Notes under the pieces: generated by a model
The model's input: the letters and a program-made list of their open reading frames with translations, nothing else
Database searches by the model: none
What the model was told of the DNA's origin: nothing
Program-made: the position numbers and the translations under genes
Assembly: GCA_020851735.1 (NCBI GenBank)
Contig: JADZCD010000035.1
Location: 1-51,953, forward strand
DNA from: Phycisphaeraceae bacterium
Lineage (GTDB): Bacteria; Planctomycetota; Phycisphaerae; Phycisphaerales; Phycisphaeraceae
DNA: 51,953 bases
Direction of reading: 5' to 3'
Shown here: in pieces, positions 42,766 through 51,953 of the stretch
Layout of the letters: each line of letters starts with the position of its first letter
Position numbering within the stretch: position 1 is the first letter of the stretch

Positions 42766-42771
42766 TATCAT
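42766..42771 (+). promoter_or_regulatory. Extended -10 directly upstream of fluC
   Basis: TGCTATCAT (42763-42771) gives an extended -10 that ends 7 nt before the ATG. The intervening bases are TCCCCCC, so there is no Shine-Dalgarno and a leaderless mRNA is expected. Confidence 0.5.
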
Positions 42772-42778
42772 TCCCCCC

Positions 42779-43162
42779 ATGACTCGTTGGCTGCTCATCT
42801 TCCTCGGCGGCGGCGCCGGCTCGCTCCTGCGTTACGCCCTGGCCGGCCTCGTTCAAAAACTATCACCCGGCTCATTCCCCTTAGGCACCTTGATCGTCAA
42901 CGTCGCCGGCTGCGCCGCCATCGGTATCCTCGCTTCCCTCTTTACCGGGCCGGTCCTTATCCGCGACGACTACCGCTTTGCCATTCTCGTGGGCATCCTG
43001 GGCGGATTCACCACCTTCTCCACGTTCAGTTGGGAAACCATCGCCCTCTCCAACAGCGGGCAGATGGCCCTGGCCTGGGCGAACATTCTGCTCAGCAACG
43101 GCCTGGGTCTGGCCGCCGCCTGGCTGGGCAATCGTGCCGTCGTCATTTTCTACGGCACCTAA
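42779..43162 (+). CDS. fluC: Fluoride ion channel FluC (CrcB)
   Basis: A 127-aa four-helix membrane protein that exports fluoride as an antiparallel dimer. It starts MTRWLLIFLGGGAGSLLRYA (GGxxGSxxRY motif), has LGTLIVNVAGCAAIG, and contains GFTTFSTFSWE, the phenylalanine/threonine-rich pore motif. The last helix ends in NRAVVIFYGT. The stop codon TAA overlaps the AAGGAG of the next gene, so both are in one operon. No fluoride riboswitch can fit between the -10 and the ATG. Confidence 0.93.
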   Translation: MTRWLLIFLGGGAGSLLRYALAGLVQKLSPGSFPLGTLIVNVAGCAAIGILASLFTGPVLIRDDYRFAILVGILGGFTTFSTFSWETIALSNSGQMALAWANILLSNGLGLAAAWLGNRAVVIFYGT

Positions 43163-43172
43163 GGAGCTTTCC

Positions 43173-43514
43173 ATGCAAATCCCCGAACAAGGCTGGCTCC
43201 TGCGCGTCTTCATCGGCGAGAGCGATCGCTGGCATGGTCAGCCGCTCTATCAAGCCATCGTCCTCAAAGCCCGCGAAATGCACTTAGCCGGCGCCACCGT
43301 CCTGCGCGGGCCCATGGGCTACGGCGCCAACAGCCGCCTGCACACCGCCAGCATCCTCCGCCTCTCCGAAGACCTGCCCATGGTCATCGAAATCGTCGAC
43401 AGCAAGGAAAAAATCGACGCTTTCCTCCCCCACGTCGACGCCATGGTCGCCGAAGGCCTGGTCACCCTAGAAGAAGTCCGCGTCTTTAAATACCGCGGGA
43501 AAACCACAATCTAA
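43173..43514 (+). CDS. DUF190 family protein
   Basis: A 113-aa small cytoplasmic protein of the DUF190 family, with a PII-like ferredoxin fold: WLLRVFIGESDRWHGQPLYQ, then GATVLRGPMGYGANSRLHTA, DLPMVIEIVDSKEKI and VTLEEVRVFKY. Members are very often encoded next to crcB/fluC and are thought to help in fluoride or ion homeostasis, although the biochemistry is unclear. AAGGAG (43161-43166) lies 6 nt before the ATG and overlaps the fluC stop, so translation is coupled. Confidence 0.9.
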   Translation: MQIPEQGWLLRVFIGESDRWHGQPLYQAIVLKAREMHLAGATVLRGPMGYGANSRLHTASILRLSEDLPMVIEIVDSKEKIDAFLPHVDAMVAEGLVTLEEVRVFKYRGKTTI

Positions 43515-43552
43515 CTCTCGCACTCGAATGCGATCGGGGTATGGAAGGGTCT

Positions 43553-43705
43553 GGGGTACGGGGTACGGGGTACGGGGTACGGGGTACGGGGTACGGGGTA
43601 CGGGGTACGGGGTACGGGGAAAATTCTATTCGTCATTCGTCATTCGGCAATCGGAAATCGGCAATCGGCAATCGGAAATTCGCCACTCGCCATTCCCCTT
43701 CCCCA
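43553..43705 (+). repeat. (GGGGTAC)9 array with ATTCG/AATCGG words, right of DUF190
   Basis: Nine perfect tandem GGGGTAC units occupy 43553-43615. They are followed by GGGGAAAATTCTATTCGTC, ATTCGTC words and AATCGGC/AATCGGA heptads to about 43685. It is the longest pure heptamer array in the window and a direct-repeat partner of 42667-42718. Confidence 0.95.
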
Positions 43706-43710
43706 ACTCC

Positions 43711-44568
43711 TTATTTCCCCATCCCCATCTTCACCACCACCACCGCCACCACCACCGCCAGCGCGATCCGGTACCACCCGAAAATCGCCAGGCTGTGCTG
43801 CCGCAGATACGTCACCATCCAGCGCACCGCCAGCACCGCTGAAACCAGCGCCGCCACAGCCCCAATCAGCATCGTCTGCACTCCGTACTGCTGCACCATC
43901 ACCGCGCCATCCTCCTTGGCGTCCAGCAGCGTCGCCGCCGTCAGCGTGATCACGCCCAACAGAAAACTAAACTCCACCGCCGCCGCCAGATTCAGCCCCA
44001 CCAACAATCCCCCCACAATCGTAATCAAGCTCCGCGAAACCCCCGGCCACATCGCCAGGCACTGCGCGAATCCGATCACCAATCCCATCCGCCACGTCAG
44101 CGCCTCTAAGTCCACGCCTTCCTTCCGCAGATTCCCTCCCACCTCGTGCGCCTGCGCCCGCATCCGTATCACCACCAGAATCGCCACTCCCCCCACGAAC
44201 CACGCCGCGATGATGGGCCACGGCCCAAACAGATGCGCCTTCACCAGATCCTTAATCGCCAGCCCGATCACCGCCGCCGGGAAAAATCCCGCCGCCAGGT
44301 TGATCACCATCCGCAACCCCGCCGGGCTCTTGCCCAACACCCCCGCCGCCATCTGCCTAAGCCTCTGGTAATAAAGCCCCGCCACCGCCAGGATCGCCCC
44401 GCCCTGAATACAGATCGCATAAGCGTCCGCCGCCCGCTTAGCCTCCGCCGACGCCGTGCCGATCCCCAGTAACTGCTGCACCACCACCAGATGCCCCGTC
44501 GAGCTGACCGGCAAATACTCCGTCAGCCCCTCCACGATGCCCAGGATCATTGCCTGCCACCAATTCAT
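43711..44568 (-). CDS. uppP: Undecaprenyl-diphosphatase
   Basis: Recycles undecaprenyl pyrophosphate to the monophosphate carrier for cell-wall and polysaccharide synthesis. The 285-aa polytopic membrane protein has the signature EGLTEYLPVSSTGH (about residues 13-26), the second motif around PGVSRSLITI and multiple helices (for example LVSAVLAVRWMVTYL). The ATG at 44568 has AAGGGA 7 nt upstream. Loss of bacitracin sensitivity is the usual phenotype of overexpression in the family. It is divergent from metH. Confidence 0.95.
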   Translation of the reverse strand: MNWWQAMILGIVEGLTEYLPVSSTGHLVVVQQLLGIGTASAEAKRAADAYAICIQGGAILAVAGLYYQRLRQMAAGVLGKSPAGLRMVINLAAGFFPAAVIGLAIKDLVKAHLFGPWPIIAAWFVGGVAILVVIRMRAQAHEVGGNLRKEGVDLEALTWRMGLVIGFAQCLAMWPGVSRSLITIVGGLLVGLNLAAAVEFSFLLGVITLTAATLLDAKEDGAVMVQQYGVQTMLIGAVAALVSAVLAVRWMVTYLRQHSLAIFGWYRIALAVVVAVVVVKMGMGK

Positions 44569-44691
44569 GCGTAAGTCCCTTATTTGATTGAAAGATACAC
44601 CAAGCCCAAGCATTATCGGATGAACCCTCTCCACCATCACCTTTTTTGCCCCCGCCGGTTCCCCCAGATTTCACACTCACCCTTGTTTGCA

Positions 44692-44721
44692 TTAGCCAAG
44701 ACACTTTCCACATGCTATCAT
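44692..44721 (+). promoter_or_regulatory. Candidate extended -10 promoter of metH
   Basis: TGCTATCAT (44713-44721), the same extended -10 seen before fluC, is preceded at 17 bp by TAGCCA (44693-44698, 4/6 to TTGACA). The 5' leader would be about 47 nt, too short for a cobalamin or SAM riboswitch. Confidence 0.5.
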
Positions 44722-44774
44722 CCATCTATCCGGATTAAAGGATGATTGTTGGTCGATAAAAGAGAAAGGGCCGC

Positions 44775-48293
<3,519 letters not shown>

Positions 48294-48323
48294 TAGTGGA
48301 ATCAGCGCCGTAACGGGCAATAT

Positions 48324-48365
48324 CCTTCGATCAGGATCGAAGGCAGGTGGCTGCCTGCTTTTTCA
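48324..48365 (+). terminator. Terminator after metH with overlapping alternative hairpin
   Basis: AGGCAG (48341-48346)-GTGG-CTGCCT (48351-48356) followed by GCTTTTTC is a standard terminator. Just before it CCTTCGATC (48324-48332)/GATCGAAGG (48335-48343) forms a 9-bp stem that shares three bases with the terminator, so the two cannot fold fully at once. Confidence 0.75.
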
Positions 48366-48387
48366 AAACCCAAGGAAAGGAAAGGTC

Positions 48388-49026
48388 ATGACGAGCCAGC
48401 GCTGGAGGAAAAGCCGGGCGAAGGGGATGGCGGCGGCGATGATTTTGGCAGCCGTGGCGGCGGGGTCTTGGGTTTGGACGCAGGGGGCATTTGCGGGAGC
48501 AACCGCGGCCGGCCCGGTGTATGAGCTGGATCCGACGCACACTTCCGTTTACTTCCGGATCGAACACCTGGGCATGAGCCTGGTCTACGGGCGATTTAAT
48601 GAAGTCAGCGGGCAGGTCCAGATGGGCGAAAATGGCCAGGAGCCGGCGGGCTTGCAGGTGATCGTTCCGAGCAAGAGCGTGGACACGGGCGTGGTTAAGC
48701 GCGACCAGCATCTGCGCACGGGGGATTTCTTTGACGTGGAAAAATTCCCGCAGATCAGCTTCACGAGCACAACCCTCAAACCGGTGGAGGAAGAGCCGGG
48801 CACGTTTGAGCTGACCGGGCAGTTGTCGCTCCACGGGGTGACCAAACCGCTGACCGTCAAGCTCAAAAAGATGGGGCAGAGCCAGGACTCCAAGGGCAAT
48901 CAGCGGATTGGGCTGGTCACGGAATTCCAAATCCAGCGGAGCGCCTACGGCATGGACAAGATGATCGAAGCCGTCGGCGACAAGGTGGAACTGATGGTGA
49001 GCATGGAAGCGGTCAAAAAGCCATAA
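48388..49026 (+). CDS. YceI-family secreted protein
   Basis: A 212-aa periplasmic lipocalin-like protein. The N-terminus is a signal peptide (KGMAAAMILAAVAAGSWVW, cleaved near AFAGA). The YceI beta-barrel runs from YELDPTHTSVYFRIEHLGMS, through DTGVVKRDQHLRTGDFFDVE, KFPQISFTSTTL and LHGVTKPLTVKLKK, to the end. YceI proteins bind isoprenoid-type lipids such as polyisoprenoid quinones; the ligand here is unknown. AAGGAAAGG precedes the ATG. The + strand here has more G than C, in contrast to metH and the GGDEF-EAL gene on either side. Confidence 0.9.
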   Translation: MTSQRWRKSRAKGMAAAMILAAVAAGSWVWTQGAFAGATAAGPVYELDPTHTSVYFRIEHLGMSLVYGRFNEVSGQVQMGENGQEPAGLQVIVPSKSVDTGVVKRDQHLRTGDFFDVEKFPQISFTSTTLKPVEEEPGTFELTGQLSLHGVTKPLTVKLKKMGQSQDSKGNQRIGLVTEFQIQRSAYGMDKMIEAVGDKVELMVSMEAVKKP

Positions 49027-49169
49027 GCAGCCGTCGCTCCGGTCCCGGCGGCCGGCATGGCTGGGAACCCCCCCACCTTCGCTGACCGCATCTCCCGGTT
49101 GGCCAAGCTCCCCGGCGGCAGGCTGGCCGGGGCTGGCGGGCGGGGGTATGATTTGGCCCCCCCCATGGC

Positions 49170-49242
49170 GGGGCCGTAGCTCAATTGGGAGAGCACTAGC
49201 TTTGCAAGCTAGGGGTTGCCGGTTCGAGCCCGGTCGGCTCCA
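49170..49242 (+). tRNA. tRNA-Ala (anticodon TGC)
   Basis: A 73-nt cloverleaf: acceptor GGGGCCG/CGGCTCC (one G-T pair), anticodon stem CTAGC/GCTAG with loop TTTGCAA giving anticodon TGC for alanine, and T arm with GGTTCGAGCC. The discriminator is A and CCA is not encoded. No rRNA gene is next to it, although tRNA-Ala(TGC) often sits in rRNA spacers. Confidence 0.95.
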
Positions 49243-49371
49243 TTTGAAACATTATCAGGCATTTCTTCTCCCTTGTGGCTTGGTCCACGGGAATCTATTA
49301 ACCTAAATTTTTTCTTTTTTACAAAAATCTGACAACTAACTGTCAGTAATCATGGCAATGTTGTAGAAAAC

Positions 49372-49398
49372 TCAATATTTTTTGTATTCAGCCGATAA
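49372..49398 (+). promoter_or_regulatory. Candidate sigma-28 (FliA) promoter of the GGDEF-EAL gene
   Basis: GCCGATAA (49391-49398) is identical to the sigma-28 -10 consensus. Eleven bases upstream TCAATATT (49372-49379) matches 5 of 8 positions of TAAAGTTT. It lies about 90 nt before the start codon in an AT-rich stretch (49250-49440) otherwise without genes. Confidence 0.5.
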
Positions 49399-49487
49399 AT
49401 CTAAGGCAATTGACGTATTTGCTTTGAGGCTTTGGGCGTATTTTCCTGGGGCAAACCTCTCTTTCCAAGAGGTTCTGGAGACTGACT

Positions 49488-51557
49488 TTGCCGGAGCCGA
49501 AGGCGGATAATCATGTGCTGGCTCTGCTCGCACGCCTCCAGCAGCTGGAGAGCGTCGAGCAAGGGGAATCGGCCAAGGCCGAAAAAGCCATCCCGCAAAT
49601 CCTGGCGGAACTGACCAACTCCATTGGCGAGCTGATCAGCGCCTACGAAGAACTGCGCCCCCAGATCAACGATCCAAGCGCCGCGCCATCGTCGCCGAGA
49701 ACTTCCGGGGGCACTTCCGGGGGCACTTCTGAGCCCAACCCCATTCCCCAGGATAGCCGCGCCGTTCTCGCCATCGCTGGCCTGGACGACCTCCAGGGTC
49801 TGGACCTTCGCTCCGTGGAAGAAAAACTTCGCCTCACCCAATTCACCGTGGACCGCGCCGTGGACGCCGTGTTCTGGGTGAATCACGCCGCCCGCATTCT
49901 CTACGCCAACGAGGAAGCCTGCCGCCGCCTGGGCTATACCCAGGAAGAAATGCTCCAACTGACCGTGCATGACATCGACCCTACCTTCGGCCCCGCCGCC
50001 TGGGCCGACCACTGGCAATCGATCCAAAAAACCAGAACCTCCGTCGTGGAATCCGCCCACAAGACCCGCGATGGCCGACTCATTCCCGTGGAAATCGCCA
50101 TCAACTACCTGGAATTCAACGGCCGGGAATACAACTGCGCCATCGTCCGCGATGTGCGCGAACGCCGCCGCGCCGAGGGCCGCCTGCGCTACGCCGCCAC
50201 CCACGATCGCCTGACCGGCCTGGCCAATCGCACCCTGTTCCTCGAACGCCTGCAGGAAACCATCACCAAATCCCGTCTGGACCCCGCCCATCCCTACGCC
50301 GTGTTCTTCCTGGATTTTGATCGCTTTAAATTGATCAACGACAGCATGGGCCACGAAACCGGCGACCAATTCCTCCGTGAAATCGCCAACCGCCTGGAAA
50401 AACTCTGGAAAAAACGGGCCAAAACCAGCCCACCCGCCGACGCCCCCCACGCCCTGGTGGCACGCTTGGGCGGCGATGAATTCGCCGTGCTCCTCGAAGG
50501 CCTGCTCAGCCCCGCGCAAGTGCACGACCACGCCGAACACCTGCAGAACAGGCTCTCTCGACCCTTCGAAATCCAAGGCCACGAGGTCTTCGCCACCGTC
50601 AGCATCGGCATCGTCGTCAGCGGTGGAACCGAAACCAGTCCCGACGAACTGCTGCGCGACGCCGACATCGCCATGTACCGCGCCAAGAGCCGCGGGCGGG
50701 CCTGCCACGTCGTGTTCGACCAGAAAATGCACGAGGAAATCCGCGCCTCCGTGGAATTGGAAAACGACCTGCGGCGGGCGGTGGAACGCGCTGAACTGCG
50801 CCTGTTCTATCAGCCGATCATCAGCTTGGACAACGGCAGCCTGCGCGGGTTTGAAGCCCTCATCCGCTGGCAGCATCCCCAGCACGGGTTTTTGAGCCCG
50901 GACAAATTCATCCCCCTGGCCGAGGAGACCGGCCTGATCATTCCCATCGGGCAATGGGTGATCGAAACCGCCTGCCGACAATTGCGCGCCTGGCAAAATG
51001 AAAATCCCAGCGCCCCGAAATTCTACGTCAGCGTGAACCTTTCCAAACGCCAGTTGGTCGTCGCCAACCTCCTGCAGACGGTTCAAGAAGCCCTCCGCCA
51101 AACAGACTTGACTCCCGGGCAACTGAAGCTGGAGGTCACCGAAAGCACCATTGTCCAAGACGCCCAGGCCAGCAATCTGACCCTCACCCAGCTCCAGGAA
51201 GCGGGCGTCGGCCTGATGATGGACGACTTCGGCACGGGCCATTCGAGCTTAAGCCGCCTGCACCTGTTCCCGATCGAAACCGTCAAGATCGACCGGGCCT
51301 TTCTCCGTGGCGTCGAGGGCAGCCGCCAGTTCGCCGCCGTCATCCAGGCCATCATCACCCTGGCCCACAACTTAAAGCTGCAGGTCGTTGCCGAGGGCGT
51401 GGAAACCGAAGGCCAATTAGCCCAGTTAATCGCCCTCGAATGCGACGCCGCCCAAGGCTACTACTTCGCCAAACCCATGCCGCCAACCGAAGTCGTCAAC
51501 TTCCTCTTAGGCGCCGGCAAATCCAGCCTCCACCACTGCCTGGACAAAGCCTCCTAA
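49488..51557 (+). CDS. PAS-GGDEF-EAL cyclic-di-GMP protein
   Basis: A 689-aa cytoplasmic signalling protein with no membrane segment. It has an N-terminal helical region, a linker with TSGGTSGGTSE (residues 71-81) encoded by CTTCCGGGGGCA repeats, and a PAS domain (about 115-225, DAVFWVNHAARILYANEEAC). A GGDEF domain with intact GGDEF at 328-332 and an EAL domain with EAL at 456-458, DDFGTG and QVVAEGVETEG follow. Both cyclase and phosphodiesterase motifs look complete. No RxxD inhibitory site precedes GGDEF. It starts with TTG at 49488 behind GGAG. It may govern motility or attachment; a sigma-28-like promoter upstream supports a motility link. Confidence 0.92.
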   Translation: MPEPKADNHVLALLARLQQLESVEQGESAKAEKAIPQILAELTNSIGELISAYEELRPQINDPSAAPSSPRTSGGTSGGTSEPNPIPQDSRAVLAIAGLDDLQGLDLRSVEEKLRLTQFTVDRAVDAVFWVNHAARILYANEEACRRLGYTQEEMLQLTVHDIDPTFGPAAWADHWQSIQKTRTSVVESAHKTRDGRLIPVEIAINYLEFNGREYNCAIVRDVRERRRAEGRLRYAATHDRLTGLANRTLFLERLQETITKSRLDPAHPYAVFFLDFDRFKLINDSMGHETGDQFLREIANRLEKLWKKRAKTSPPADAPHALVARLGGDEFAVLLEGLLSPAQVHDHAEHLQNRLSRPFEIQGHEVFATVSIGIVVSGGTETSPDELLRDADIAMYRAKSRGRACHVVFDQKMHEEIRASVELENDLRRAVERAELRLFYQPIISLDNGSLRGFEALIRWQHPQHGFLSPDKFIPLAEETGLIIPIGQWVIETACRQLRAWQNENPSAPKFYVSVNLSKRQLVVANLLQTVQEALRQTDLTPGQLKLEVTESTIVQDAQASNLTLTQLQEAGVGLMMDDFGTGHSSLSRLHLFPIETVKIDRAFLRGVEGSRQFAAVIQAIITLAHNLKLQVVAEGVETEGQLAQLIALECDAAQGYYFAKPMPPTEVVNFLLGAGKSSLHHCLDKAS

Positions 51558-51953
51558 TGCCCTCCCCTCCCCGTGCAGCGCACGCATCCGTCATTCCTCA
51601 TTCCTCATTCGTCATTCGCCACTTCCTACCCCTCCTCCCCGCCCCGGCGGGGCGAAGGACTGTAGCCACGGGTGAAGCCTCGCGCGCCCCAACCCAGGCA
51701 TGCAAGACACCCAGGCATGGCCCCCCGGAAATGCCTGGGCTTCTAAGACACGTACCCCCCGGCGGAGCCGGAAGAGCCGGGGGCTGAGTCCGGAAGGGGC
51801 GCGCGGGACAAGCTCGCTTACCGGGGGTTTCCTCCCAATAACGAGCTTGGCCGCGAACGCTTGAACTGTCTTTGGTGCTTGTGCCGGAATTGGGCGCAGG
51901 GTCAGCAGGCCGCGGATGGGAGCGGTCATCGGGTCTTGCCTAGTACGTGCGCG
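51558..51953. repeat. Repeat cluster at the right end
   Basis: From left: ATTCGTC/ATTCATC words (51588-51625), an inverted repeat CCCAGGCAT (51710-51718)/ATGCCTGGG (51731-51739) around a CCCCCCGGAA core, a variant of the CCCCCGGC hairpin with a duplicated GGAGCC/AGAGCC middle (51754-51787), and CAAGCTCG/CGAGCTTG arms near 51809-51848. An ORF crosses this region on the minus strand but reads through all of the repeats and is not called. Confidence 0.65.

Noticed and set aside
43553..43705. Possible CRISPR array
   Set aside because: The repeats are 7-bp units without unique spacers, and no cas genes are present.
43541..44371. Plus-strand ORF starting with repeated GVRGTGY units
   Set aside because: The peptide repeat is a translation of the (GGGGTAC)9 array and the rest is antisense to uppP.
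44641..44774. Cobalamin or SAM riboswitch before metH
   Set aside because: The inferred leader is about 47 nt and the region lacks a B12-box or SAM-type stems.
49401..51242. 613-codon minus-strand ORF opposite the GGDEF-EAL gene
   Set aside because: High-GC codon use leaves the antisense frame open. Conserved GGDEF and EAL motifs are on the plus strand.
51612..51929. 105-codon minus-strand ORF at the right end
   Set aside because: It reads through at least three repeat families and has no motif.

Overview
The window reads as a stretch of chromosome from a high-GC member of the Planctomycetota, most likely the Phycisphaerae side of the phylum. The lineage call is inference. It rests on a PEP-CTERM surface protein, a CxxxxCH cytochrome-like protein of planctomycete type, a membrane coiled-coil protein with a BRCT-like end, an ECF sigma factor with a large membrane anti-sigma, and dense families of short intergenic repeats. 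I see no phage genes, transposase, integrase, plasmid functions or CRISPR array.

Layout. 0.1-6 kb: tRNA-Pro; a leucine leader peptide and attenuator ahead of leuA, which overlaps a methyltransferase gene; PIN-PhoH ATPase; a PGPGW membrane protein; ribosome hibernation factor. 6-14 kb: PEP-CTERM protein, photolyase, GH5-like secreted hydrolase, membrane-anchored thermonuclease, CopD-like membrane protein, queA. 14.6-22 kb: small unknown protein, methyltransferase, secreted FKBP isomerase, tatC, rph, ychF, ECF sigma/anti-sigma operon. 22-32 kb: gyrA, coiled-coil lipoprotein, cytochrome-like protein, response regulator, BRCT-like coiled-coil protein, RidA-family protein, a solitary fliM. 32-44.6 kb: small membrane protein, trpG/pabA, leuS, carboxyltransferase, icd, nadK, zinc MDR dehydrogenase, fluC plus DUF190, uppP. 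44.7-52 kb: cobalamin-dependent metH, yceI, tRNA-Ala, PAS-GGDEF-EAL protein.

Most genes are housekeeping and stand alone or in pairs (leuA-methyltransferase, sigma-anti-sigma, icd-nadK, fluC-DUF190). Two start types can be seen. Some genes have clear Shine-Dalgarno sites. Others have a -10-like hexamer only 6-8 nt before the ATG, which suggests leaderless mRNAs.

The most unusual feature is the repeat content. About 170-bp composite elements built from 7-bp words occur five times. (GGGGTAC)n arrays, CTTCCGGGGG motifs, a CCCCCGGC/GCCGGGGG hairpin, a covarying CACACA(G/T)CA hairpin and a CGCCAAG inverted-repeat element fill the gaps between genes. Several of these have entered reading frames: an identical repeat-derived peptide lies in TatC and NadK, and one gene takes its last codons and stop from a repeat.

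The + strand is G-rich on the left and C-rich on the right whichever strand the genes use. The change falls near gyrA, so a replication terminus or an old inversion boundary is possible there.
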